Assembly: GCA_902470925.1 (NCBI GenBank)
Contig: CABRIF010000069.1
Location: forward strand, 1 to 13,434
Reading direction: 5' to 3'
DNA length: 13,434 bases
From: an uncultured Collinsella sp.
GTDB lineage: Bacteria; Actinomycetota; Coriobacteriia; Coriobacteriales; Coriobacteriaceae
Below, in pieces: positions 1-6,581 of this stretch. Each line of letters opens with the position of its first letter. The stretch's first letter is position 1. A program made the position numbers and the translations under genes. The notes beneath the pieces are model-generated. The model was not told where the DNA came from, made no database searches, and saw only the letters and a list, made by a program, of their open reading frames with translations.

Positions 1-6
1 ACGCAT

Positions 7-46
7 GAAAAACGGGGCCGATCCGCATCAAACGAAACGACCCCGT
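7..46 (-). terminator. Probable rho-independent terminator of pepD
   Basis: Read on the minus strand, ACGGGGTCG (46-38) can pair with CGGCCCCGT (20-12) with one A/C-type mismatch, leaving a 17-nt loop, and the stem runs into five T (12-8). It lies about 55 bases past the pepD stop codon. The left arm belongs to a direct repeat, so the second repeat copy (72-94) could pair with the same partner as an alternative hairpin. Confidence 0.55.
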
Positions 47-94
47 CCCCAAACTGCGCCCCCAAACTGAGAAACGAAACGACCCCGTCCCCAA
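30..94. repeat. Two copies of a 23-bp direct repeat, 42-bp period
   Basis: Positions 30-52 and 72-94 are identical 23-mers beginning AAACGAAACGACCCCGTCCC. Between them the shorter motif CCCCAAACTG is also repeated (near 48-57 and 60-69). The block is purine/pyrimidine biased, sits between the pepD stop and the window edge, and gives no credible protein. The full extent is unknown because the window starts here. Confidence 0.8.
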
Positions 95-101
95 TTGAAT
101 G

Positions 102-1559
102 TTAGGCGGCTAGGCGGCGCAGCACGTCCACGAGCAGCACGTAGAAGCGCTCGAACGAAGCGAGGTCCATGTGCTCGTCGGGGGTGTGCACGTCTGCGAG
201 CTGCGGGCCAACCGCGATGGCATCCAGCCCCGGCAGCGCGTCGGCGAACAGGCCGCACTCAAGGCCGGCATGGATGGACTCGATCTTGAGCTCGGTGCCG
301 AACAGCTCGCGATAGCTCTCGCAGAACACGTCGCGCACCGCGGAGTGCTCAGCGTAGCTCCAGCCCGGATACTCGTACTCGAATACCACGTCGAAGCCCA
401 GGACATCGGCCAGGATCTGGATGCGATCCTTCACGTCGTCCTGAAGCGACTTGATGGAGGAGCGCGGCGAGAGGAGGAACTTGATCTGATCCTCGGTCAC
501 CTGCACCACGCCGATGTTGGAGGACACCTCGACGGCGTCGTCGGCAGCGACGTTGCGGCGCATCACGCCGTTGGGGGCCAGGCGCAGCGCGCGAATAAGC
601 GCCAGCGCGTCGGCATCAGCCATAGCCTCGACCTCGGCACCGTCTGCCACGGTCACCGCGCAGGTGAAACCCGGATCGAACACCTCGAGCTCCGCGGCGA
701 TGTCGGCCACGATACCGCGCGCAACCTCGGCCGCCTCCTGGGCAGCCGCCTGGTCGGCATATACCAAAACCGCCGTGTTCTCGCGCGTGATGGCGTTGTC
801 CTTGGTGCCGCCGTTGAAGGAGACAAGCGACGCGCCACCCGCGGCCATGAGCCGCTCGACAATGCGCGCCATGAGCAGATTGGCGTTGCCGCGCTCGAGA
901 TGGATGTCGGATCCGGAGTGGCCGCCGAGCAGACCGGAGATCTCGAGCGTGAGGGAGGCGCCCGTCTTGTGCTCGCGCACAACGGGCCGCGTGCAGGTGG
1001 CCACAACGCCGCCGGCGCAGCTCACGGTGGCCACGCCCTCCTCCTCGGAGTCGAGGTTGATCATGATGCGCGCATCGATCTGCGACTTGTCGAGGTTCTC
1101 GGCGCCCACCAGGCCGGTCTCCTCATCGGTGGTGAACACGCACTCGATGGCCGGATGGACCAGGGAGTCGTCGTCGAGCACCATCATCATGAGGGCCACG
1201 GCCACGCCGTTGTCGGCGCCCAGGGTGGTGCCGTTGGCGGTCAGGATGCCGTCTTTCACCACCAGGTCGATACCGTCGGTGGCGAAATCGTGCTCGACGC
1301 CGGCAAGCTTGTCGCACACCATGTCGATATGGCCCTGCATCATGACGGCCGGGGCGTCCTCGGCACCGGCGCTCGCAGGCTTTTTAATGATCACGTTGTA
1401 TACATCGTCCTGGTAAACCCACAGATTGCGCTCGCGAGCGAAGGTGACGAGGAAATCGCTGATCTGCTTCTCGTGACGGGACTCGCGCGGGATGGCGCTG
1501 ATGTCCTCAAAGAAATGGAACAGCTTCTCGGGCTTGTAACCGCTGATCTTGTACTCCAT
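102..1559 (-). CDS. pepD: Aminoacyl-histidine dipeptidase (beta-Ala-His dipeptidase), peptidase family M20
   Basis: Cytoplasmic zinc dipeptidase of the PepD/carnosinase-like branch of family M20, which hydrolyses Xaa-His and other dipeptides and so recycles peptide-derived amino acids. The protein is 485 residues, the same length as Escherichia coli PepD. Metal-site motifs are all visible: GHID with H77 and catalytic D79, GADNG with bridging D116, DEETG with general base E146 and ligand E147, NLD with D170, and VHTPDEH with H458 near the C terminus. The GGHSGSDIH segment of the lid/dimerisation domain is also present. The start at 1559 (MEYKISG) is chosen over an upstream in-frame codon because AAGGAGG lies just before it; the 30-residue extension is unlike the family. 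The gene stands alone on the minus strand, diverging from the toxin region and ending at a hairpin. Confidence 0.95.
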   Translation of the reverse strand: MEYKISGYKPEKLFHFFEDISAIPRESRHEKQISDFLVTFARERNLWVYQDDVYNVIIKKPASAGAEDAPAVMMQGHIDMVCDKLAGVEHDFATDGIDLVVKDGILTANGTTLGADNGVAVALMMMVLDDDSLVHPAIECVFTTDEETGLVGAENLDKSQIDARIMINLDSEEEGVATVSCAGGVVATCTRPVVREHKTGASLTLEISGLLGGHSGSDIHLERGNANLLMARIVERLMAAGGASLVSFNGGTKDNAITRENTAVLVYADQAAAQEAAEVARGIVADIAAELEVFDPGFTCAVTVADGAEVEAMADADALALIRALRLAPNGVMRRNVAADDAVEVSSNIGVVQVTEDQIKFLLSPRSSIKSLQDDVKDRIQILADVLGFDVVFEYEYPGWSYAEHSAVRDVFCESYRELFGTELKIESIHAGLECGLFADALPGLDAIAVGPQLADVHTPDEHMDLASFERFYVLLVDVLRRLAA

Positions 1560-1668
1560 GGGTCCTCCTTGGCAAACAGCCAGACGTTGACACGACACAT
1601 TCCGATTTATTATCCCCTGTTGCCGCGCGCCCGAATCACGCAATTCCACGAACGGTTGCGTTCACGGG

Positions 1669-1857
1669 GTGGGCGGTGAGCAGAGGCGAAAGCTCGCACT
1701 CATCGAACACGGAGCGGGCCTTGCCGTCAAAATAGCCCAAGAACAATGCGGCTACACCGGCCCAGTCGACAACCCCATCGGCACAGCAACGTGGCGAGAA
1801 CTTCGTGATGACATGTACGATGAGATGCTCGACGAAATGGAGTCTCGATGCGTGTAG
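1669..1857 (+). pseudogene. Probable antitoxin remnant (C-terminal part) upstream of a PIN toxin
   Basis: The reading frame gives a 62-residue, charged helical peptide ending WRELRDDMYDEMLDEMESRCV. Its C terminus overlaps the start of the downstream PIN gene by 10 bases, the usual arrangement of an antitoxin-toxin pair. The acidic helical tail fits a RelB/DinJ- or RHH-type antitoxin, whose C-terminal part wraps the toxin. What is missing is a DNA-binding N terminus: the frame opens only after a TGA at 1588-1590, contains no ATG before 1815, and the only early start (GTG at 1669) has no Shine-Dalgarno site. The upstream bases are occupied by the pepD promoter side. I infer a 5'-truncated antitoxin; a short functional protein from GTG 1669 cannot be excluded. 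Confidence 0.45.
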
Positions 1858-2321
1858 ATGGCAAGCATTTGCGCCTGCTGATCGACACCAATGTGTGGCT
1901 CGATTACTTCATGCGCACCGATGCGCGAGGCGGGGAATGCGCACGCCTTTTTGATACTGCGGTGCGGCAGGGAGCAACGCTGCTCGTCTGCCCAACCACG
2001 GTAAAAGATGTGTTTTACCTCCTACCAAGGCGTTTTCGACGGCAGGACACACTCGAAGGCACTTCGATTGCGTCTTACGAGGCGGCTGCATGGGGATGCA
2101 TCGAATGTATGCTTGACCTTGCCACCCCATCCTCCCTTGGCCTATTCGAATGCGCCTTGGCACGTACACTGCGCAGCAAATTTCCCGATTATGACGATAA
2201 CCTGCTACTCGCCTCTGGAGAATCTGCACAGGTAGACTACCTTGTTACAAGCGACAACCTTCTACTGCAACGCTTTCCTGAGGCATGCATAACTCCCGCA
2301 CGAGCCATTGGCATCATGTAG
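1848..2321 (+). CDS. PIN-domain protein, VapC-like toxin ribonuclease
   Basis: A 157-residue PIN-fold protein, presumably a metal-dependent RNase of a toxin-antitoxin pair. The N terminus has the canonical strand-1 motif LLIDTNVWLDYF with acidic D13 and D19; the middle has TTVKDVFYLL (D54); the C-terminal acidic cluster is FPDYDDNLL (D114, D116, D117), followed by VDYLVTSDNLLL (D136) as in VapC-like proteins, and it closes with ITPARAI. ATG 1848 is preceded by GGAG at a 5-base distance and overlaps the stop of the upstream frame (ATGCGTGTAG), implying translational coupling. GC content is visibly lower than in the flanking housekeeping genes, which suggests acquisition by transfer. The partner antitoxin seems incomplete, so this may be an orphan toxin. 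RNA target unknown. Confidence 0.82.
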   Translation: MRVDGKHLRLLIDTNVWLDYFMRTDARGGECARLFDTAVRQGATLLVCPTTVKDVFYLLPRRFRRQDTLEGTSIASYEAAAWGCIECMLDLATPSSLGLFECALARTLRSKFPDYDDNLLLASGESAQVDYLVTSDNLLLQRFPEACITPARAIGIM

Positions 2322-2493
2322 TTTTTAATACAGTCATGCCGTCTGCAGCATATTTCCTACCGTTTACAGGGGTGGATGTTGCACGCCATTTGTCGCAAGC
2401 CGATGATGTATCCATCTGCATGGTTATGGTGCAGGCAACATCATCAAGCGCAAGCGACGCGCGCTGCAGCCGCAGCAACCGAAAGGCACCGTC

Positions 2494-2820
2494 ATGGACG
2501 CCACCTTGAAAGCAACGGCCGCCCGCCTCGTTGAGGCGTTTTCCCGAGCTCTGGCAAAACAGCCATCCAGATCGCGAGGCTTTGCCGATGCAACCGAGGC
2601 CGTAAACAACGTGCTGCATGAGCTGTCTCGCGATAACGCAAGCTACAAAAATGCCGACTATGCCCTCGCCCGCTTCCATGGACATATCTCACGCTTGGTG
2701 GGCTATAAGGATCTGGAGCTCGACGCCGAGGCCAGGCGGTGCTGGAGCGACATCAAGACCTTCGTGCAAACCGACGCGCACGACGATCTGCGTGGCGTCG
2801 GCGGCCCCGCTCTCATGTAG
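2494..2820 (+). CDS. Hypothetical small helical protein, 108 residues
   Basis: I do not recognise this gene with confidence. It encodes a soluble, mostly alpha-helical, charged protein with no signal peptide and no membrane segment: helix ATAARLVEAFSRALA near the N terminus, then FADATEAVNNVLHEL, YALARFHGHISRLV and a last helix CWSDIKTFVQT. The size and four-helix pattern are vaguely like the bacteriocin-immunity family (EntA_Immun type), but no diagnostic motif supports that. ATG 2494 has GAAAGG 7 bases upstream. It follows the PIN toxin by about 170 bases on the same strand and shares its lower GC. The stop TAG runs directly into a 9-bp minisatellite, and the same frame beyond the stop reads Gly-X-Y triplets interrupted by stops. 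Confidence 0.6.
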   Translation: MDATLKATAARLVEAFSRALAKQPSRSRGFADATEAVNNVLHELSRDNASYKNADYALARFHGHISRLVGYKDLELDAEARRCWSDIKTFVQTDAHDDLRGVGGPALM

Positions 2821-2937
2821 GGATGGCAGGGACGGCAAGGGCGGTCAGGGAGGTAAGGGCAGTTAGGGCAGTAAGGGCAATCAGGGCGGACAGGGCAGCA
2901 AGGGTAATCCGGGCGTACAGGGCGGTAAGGGCGGACA
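2821..2937 (+). repeat. 9-bp minisatellite, about 13 degenerate units (collagen-like reading)
   Basis: GGR recurs at a strict 9-base period: 2821, 2830, 2839, 2848, 2857, 2866, 2875, 2884, 2893, 2902, 2911, 2920 and 2929. The consensus unit is roughly GGGCRGKMA, purine-rich on the plus strand. Read from 2834 the codons give Gly-X-Y-like triplets (GSK, GNQ, GGQ, GSK, GNP, GVQ, GGK) with only one stop, a TAG at 2864-2866; the other two frames are Arg/Ala/Val-rich or have several stops. It starts immediately after the stop of the 108-residue gene. No usable start or ribosome site precedes it, so it is annotated as a repeat and not as a gene. Confidence 0.85.
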
Positions 2938-3014
2938 TGCAATCCTGCGCGATTTGTCGAAGACTGCCAAATGCCTGCGCCCCCGCTTCGCCCTCGCCAC
3001 TCACAGCTTCCCTC

Positions 3015-3450
3015 AAGGATCCAGTTTTCGCTGTCAGCTGCATCAGGGGTTCGGGTTATCGCCGTCAGCCGCAACAAGAACTCGGGGCCTTTGCCGTTCG
3101 CCGCAACAAGGGTTCGGGCTTTCGCCGACCGCGGTAACAAAGGCTCAGATTTTCGCTGTTCGCCGTAACATGGGTTCGGATTTCATCCATCCAGAAAACG
3201 AGGGTTCGGGTTTTTGCCGTCTGACACAGCGAAGGTTCGGGTTATTGCCGGCCACGCTAACATGGGTTCGGATTTCATCCATTCGAGAAACGAGGGTTCG
3301 GGCTTTGGACATCCAGAGCTTGTTTTCGCCTTTGAATGGACGAAAGCCGAACCCGAAATGCACCGAGGGACGAAACCCGAACCCGACAACCCACCGATGG
3401 ACGAATTCCGCACCCGGAACCCCACCGATGGACGGAACCCGAACGCGAAC
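3015..3450. repeat. Tandem array of ~31-bp units that inverts at its centre (locus 1)
   Basis: From about 3015 to 3310 degenerate units of 30-32 bp follow one another, most beginning GGGTTCGG: clear unit starts at 3046, 3078, 3110, 3141, 3172, 3202, 3234, 3264 and 3294. Units at 3172 and 3264 are nearly identical (GGGTTCGGATTTCATCCAT), and other units carry TTTCGCCG...CGCAACA. Around 3320-3342 there is a dyad (TTTTCG ... CGAAAG), after which the motif appears in opposite orientation as CGAACCC/GATGGACG at the same ~31-base period (about 3341, 3371, 3402, 3433). The two halves could form a long imperfect hairpin or cruciform. The units are contiguous with no unique spacers. A second, shorter copy is at 10032-10233. 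Frames through it stay open but are repeat translations without starts. Confidence 0.85.
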
Positions 3451-3514
3451 GCGTGAACACGCCCAAAGCAAGACCCTCCCAAGCGCCGGTGGTTGGCCGG
3501 GATGCCCAGGTCAG

Positions 3515-3843
3515 ACCAACAATCCAAAATGCCCTGAGTTCGGGCAATGAAAGGGTGCCGCGCCGTGCGTACAGCACCGACAATTGCGCTCGAAGGCGAA
3601 GCGCCCGCGTTCAAAACTAGGGTTTTCCAGGTGCCCGCGATTGACAAGAAAGCCGGGGCGCGCGCACCTTAGGATGGTGCGCCCCCGCTTGAAACGCACC
3701 AACTGAATGCAGGACATAATAAAAATCCGGGGCACCTGGGATTAAAGATTCCCAGGTGCCCCGGATTCGGGTGAAAGAGGAGGGCGCACGCCTTACGTGC
3801 GGCGCCCGACGATTGAACCCGAAGGCGGAGTGCCTGGGGATCT
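3515..3843. repeat. Three degenerate copies of a ~100-bp element
   Basis: Three segments share an order of motifs: a head like CCCAGGTGCCC with GATT, an AAAG, an internal hairpin of GGGCGC/GCGCCC type, a TTGAAnCG or GCTCGAAGGCG motif, and a tail with CTGGG. Copies begin near 3525, 3623 and 3749. The middle copy has the hairpin GGGGCGC...GGTGCGCCCC (about 3655-3685); the right copy has GGGCGCACG...CGTGCGGCGCCC (about 3783-3808). Between the second and third copies part of the head is present in inverted orientation, which creates the lysS terminator. No protein is credible here; together with the two arrays to the left this fills the whole 1-kb gap between the 108-residue gene and lysS. Confidence 0.6.
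3719..3767 (-). terminator. Strong rho-independent terminator of lysS
   Basis: An uninterrupted 18-bp inverted repeat (3724-3741 with 3750-3767; arms AATCCGGGGCACCTGGGA) with an 8-base loop. On the minus strand the stem is followed by TTTTTATTATG, a proper U-tract, so it terminates transcription coming from lysS, whose stop codon is about 77 bases upstream. Confidence 0.9.
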
Positions 3844-5847
3844 TTAATACAGCTTGGCGCCGGCGGGGATGGCATCATCCACGATCAGCACGTTCAGGCG
3901 CTCCGACGGCTCCTCGCCCTCGGCAGTGTCCTCGGCGTGCACCGCAGAGATGATCATGCCGCAGCTAGGAATGCCCATCATCTTGCGCGGCGGCAGGTTG
4001 GTGATGGCGACAAGCGTCTTGCCCACCAGGTCCTCCGGCTCGTAGTAGTCGTGAATGCCGGACAGGATGGTGCGGTCGGCACCGGTACCGTCATCAAGCG
4101 TGAAGTTCAGCAGTTTCTTGGACTTCTTCACCGCTTCGCACGCCTTGACCTTCACGGCGCGGAAATCGCTCTTGGCGAAGGTGTCGAAATCGACGAAGTC
4201 CTCGAACAGCGGCTCCACGACGACCTTGCTGTAATCCAGCGTCGGCTTCTTAGAGGCCAAAAACGGCGAGGTGCCCGCGGCGGCGTTTGCAGCGGCCTCG
4301 GCATCCTGCGCCGCACGTGCGGCGGCCGCGCCCGAAGCGCTCCCCTTCTCGGGCTTCATGTGCGGGAACAGCAGCACGTCGCGGATGGACGTGGAGTTGG
4401 TGAGCAGCATGACCACGCGGTCGATACCGATGCCGATGCCACCCGCCGGGGGCATGCCGTACTCGAGCGCGCGCACGTAGTCCTCGTCGTACTCCATGGC
4501 CTCGTCATCGCCACCGGCCTTCTCGGCCATCTGCGCGGCAAAGCGTTCAGCCTGGTCGACCGGGTCATTCAGCTCGGAAAACGCGTTGGCGTACTCGTGG
4601 CCGGCGATCACGAGCTCGAAGCGGTGCGTGAGACGCGGGTCGGCCTCGTTGCGCTTGGCCAGCGGCGAGACCTCAACCGGATAATCGCACACGAAGGTGG
4701 GGTTCACGATCGTGTCCTCGCCCAGCTCGTCGTAGAGCTCGGCGATGAGCTTGCCCGCGGTCCACTCGGGCTTGGTCTCGATGCCGCGCTCGGCGCAGGC
4801 GGCGACAAGTTCCTCCACCGGCGTGTCGAGCGTGACCTCACGGCCCAGCACGTCGGAGACGATCGCGGTCATGGGACGGCTCTCCCAGGTGCCGAACAGA
4901 TCGATCTGCCGGCCCTGGTACTCAACGGTGCCCTCGAGCCCGATGGCGCGCGCGGCGGCCTTGATAACGCCCTCGGCCAGCTCCTTCATGCCCTCCAGAT
5001 CGGAATAGGCGCGGTAGGCCTCCATGGTGGTGAACTCGGGGTTGTGGGTGAGATCCATGCCCTCGTTGCGGAAGATGCGCCCGATTTCGAACACGCGCTC
5101 ATAGCCGCCCACGAGCAGGCGCTTCAAGTGCAGCTCGGTGGCGATGCGCAGGTAGTTTTCCTGGTTCAGCGCGTTGAAATGCGTGATGAACGGCTTGGCG
5201 GTGGCGCCGCCCTGGATGGACTGCAGGATGGGGGTCTCGACCTCCATGTAGCCGTCGTCCTCCATGAAGCGGCGGAAGGTGGAAATGATTTGCGAGCGCT
5301 TGCGGAAGGTCTCGCGCACGTCCTCGTTCACGATGAGGTCCACATAGCGCTGGCGGTAGCGGGTCTCCTTGTCGGAAAGGCCATGGAACTTCTCGGGCAG
5401 CGGGCGGACGGCCTTGGAAAGCAGCTGCGCGGTGCGCGGGGCCACGGACAGCTCGCCGCGCTTGGTACGGGTCACCTGGCCGGTAGCCTGCACGATGTCC
5501 CCGAGGTCGAGCGCCTTCAGCACCTCCCAGGAGGCCTCCTCCACATCGTTCACGCGGCAGAAGAGCTGGATGTCGGCAGACGGATCGCGCAGGACGATGA
5601 ACATGATCTTGCCCTGACCGCGCTTGGCCACCACACGGCCGCCGATGGTGACGGTCTCCGCGGCCACCTCCTCGTTGGCGAGGCCCTCGTAGCGCACGAG
5701 CAGGTCGGCAGCGTGATCGGTCACGGCGGAGTGCTCGGGATAGGGGTTCTTGCCGGCAGCGTACAGGGCGGCGCGATCGGCCAGGCGACGCGCGCGCTCG
5801 TCATTCAGGATGTTGGCGGACTCGGCGGCTTCGGTGTTCTCGGCCAT
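3844..5847 (-). CDS. lysS: Lysine--tRNA ligase (class II) with C-terminal MetG/Trbp111-type tRNA-binding domain
   Basis: Charges tRNA-Lys with lysine in the cytoplasm. The 667-residue protein is about 160 residues longer than a standard bacterial LysRS. Order: N-terminal OB-fold anticodon-binding domain (about 65-145, including GQGKIMFIVLRD); class II core with motif 1 near 195-208 (DDGYMEVETPILQ), motif 2 at 251-278 (RVFEIGRIFRNEGMDLTHNPEFTTMEAY) and motif 3 at 469-485 (GGIGIGIDRVVMLL); an Ala-rich linker (about 501-530); and a second OB domain (about 552-667: FRAVKVKACEAVKKSKKLL, GIHDYY, ITNLPPRKMMGIPSCGMI) like the C-terminal domain of MetRS and Trbp111. The start at 5847 (MAENTEA) has AGAGGAG upstream; an in-frame extension of 43 residues is unlike LysRS. 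It follows greA by 161 bases with hairpins in between and ends in a strong terminator. Confidence 0.96.
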   Translation of the reverse strand: MAENTEAAESANILNDERARRLADRAALYAAGKNPYPEHSAVTDHAADLLVRYEGLANEEVAAETVTIGGRVVAKRGQGKIMFIVLRDPSADIQLFCRVNDVEEASWEVLKALDLGDIVQATGQVTRTKRGELSVAPRTAQLLSKAVRPLPEKFHGLSDKETRYRQRYVDLIVNEDVRETFRKRSQIISTFRRFMEDDGYMEVETPILQSIQGGATAKPFITHFNALNQENYLRIATELHLKRLLVGGYERVFEIGRIFRNEGMDLTHNPEFTTMEAYRAYSDLEGMKELAEGVIKAAARAIGLEGTVEYQGRQIDLFGTWESRPMTAIVSDVLGREVTLDTPVEELVAACAERGIETKPEWTAGKLIAELYDELGEDTIVNPTFVCDYPVEVSPLAKRNEADPRLTHRFELVIAGHEYANAFSELNDPVDQAERFAAQMAEKAGGDDEAMEYDEDYVRALEYGMPPAGGIGIGIDRVVMLLTNSTSIRDVLLFPHMKPEKGSASGAAAARAAQDAEAAANAAAGTSPFLASKKPTLDYSKVVVEPLFEDFVDFDTFAKSDFRAVKVKACEAVKKSKKLLNFTLDDGTGADRTILSGIHDYYEPEDLVGKTLVAITNLPPRKMMGIPSCGMIISAVHAEDTAEGEEPSERLNVLIVDDAIPAGAKLY

Positions 5848-5863
5848 ACGGGGCTCTCCTCTC

Positions 5864-6016
5864 TTCCTCCGGGATGCAGCCGTCCGGAGGCTGGGCGGGC
5901 CGATGCGCTGCGGCGCTTGAGGCGGCGCATCGGGCGGTACATACGAAAACCGCCCCTTAGCGCCATGCGGCACCAAGGAGCGGAGAAGCGCTAGGATCTG
6001 TGAAAACCCTAGCGCG
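5864..6016 (-). promoter_or_regulatory. greA-lysS intergenic leader with several hairpins
   Basis: On the minus strand the 161-base gap holds successive inverted repeats: GCGCTAGG...CCTAGCGC spanning the greA stop (6016-5989), GGGCGGT...ACCGCCC (about 5957-5934), GATGCGC...GCGCATC (about 5932-5903), and CCTCCGG...CCGGAGG (about 5889-5864) just upstream of the lysS ribosome site. The first could be a weak terminator or attenuator (it is followed only by TTCTCC). No T-box signature, lysine-rich leader peptide or good sigma-70 promoter was found, so a regulatory role is inference. Confidence 0.35.
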
Positions 6017-6479
6017 AGATCTTGGCGATGGTATACACGCGGCGCTTGCCGGACGGAGCGACGACCTCGACCGTCTCGCCCTCGGCGTGACCGATGATCG
6101 CGCGGCCCACGGGGGACTCGTTGGAGATCTTGTGCTCCAGGGAGTTGGTCTCGGTGGTACCGACCAGCGTGAAATCGGCCGCCTCGCCCTCACCGTCAAC
6201 GAGCGTGACGGTGCTGCCGATGGAAACGGTCATGCCGGCACCGGCCACGGCGTCGCGCGCGTTGGCCAGGGTGGCGCGAATCTCGGCGATGCGGGCCGCG
6301 TTGCGCGCCTGCTCCTCCTTGGCGGCGTCGTACTCGGCGTTCTCGGAAAGGTCGCCGAACGCACGGGCCTCTTTGATGTGCTCGACGATCTCGCGGCTCT
6401 TCTCGCCCTCGAGATAGGCAAGCTCCTCCATGAGCTTCTTGCGGCCCTCGGCGGTCAGTACGATCTGGCTTGCATCCAT
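6009..6479 (-). CDS. greA: Transcription elongation factor GreA
   Basis: Binds the secondary channel of RNA polymerase and stimulates cleavage of backtracked RNA. The 156 residues match the family length (about 158). The N-terminal coiled coil (residues 10-80) carries the tip motif FGDLSENAEYDAAKEEQ with the catalytic acidic pair D43 and E46; the C-terminal FKBP-like domain contains NSLEHKISNESPVGRAIIGHAEGETVEV. The start at 6479 (MDASQIV) has AGGAG 8 bases upstream and removes an 8-residue non-homologous extension. A terminator separates it from tatA upstream, so greA probably has its own start point in the short region 6480-6520; greA then lysS read in the same direction and may be cotranscribed. 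Confidence 0.96.
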   Translation of the reverse strand: MDASQIVLTAEGRKKLMEELAYLEGEKSREIVEHIKEARAFGDLSENAEYDAAKEEQARNAARIAEIRATLANARDAVAGAGMTVSIGSTVTLVDGEGEAADFTLVGTTETNSLEHKISNESPVGRAIIGHAEGETVEVVAPSGKRRVYTIAKISR

Positions 6480-6520
6480 GCGTTGAACTCCTGTCTTATG
6501 CACGCGCGTGCGGTTTCAGC

Positions 6521-6560
6521 TGAAAAAGCGACCGGCCCTCCGTATCGGGAGGCCGGTCGC
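6521..6560 (-). terminator. Rho-independent terminator of tatA
   Basis: Hairpin 6528-6560 with arms GCGACCGGCC and GGCCGGTCGC plus an inner TCCG/CGGGA part; on the minus strand the stem is followed by five T (6527-6523). It lies 20 bases past the tatA stop and before greA. Confidence 0.9.
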
Positions 6561-6581
6561 GCTTGAGCGCTCTGAGGGGGC

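Noticed and set aside
1560..1649. A 30-residue N-terminal extension of PepD
   Set aside because: It is unlike the family and the strong AAGGAGG site lies inside it, immediately before the ATG at 1559.
171..1679. Long plus-strand open frame opposite pepD
   Set aside because: It is the antisense of a well-supported gene in high-GC DNA; the protein is His/Gly/Val/Leu-rich and matches no family.
3046..3450. Regularly spaced ~31-bp repeats that could suggest a CRISPR array
   Set aside because: Units are contiguous and degenerate along their whole length, there are no unique spacers of constant size, the orientation flips in the middle and no cas gene is present.
2954..3550. Open frame of about 198 codons across the repeat island (plus strand)
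   Set aside because: It starts at TTG with no ribosome site, and its translation is only the repeat unit read in shifting forms. Several other frames on both strands are equally open.
3937..5994. Very long plus-strand open frame opposite lysS
   Set aside because: Same antisense effect of high GC; lysS has all class II motifs, and this frame has no recognisable domain or ribosome site.
5848..6008. T-box riboswitch before lysS
   Set aside because: A TGGTGCCGC stretch resembles the T-box bulge sequence but lacks the conserved A of TGGNACCGCG, the leader is too short, and there is no specifier loop or terminator/antiterminator pair.
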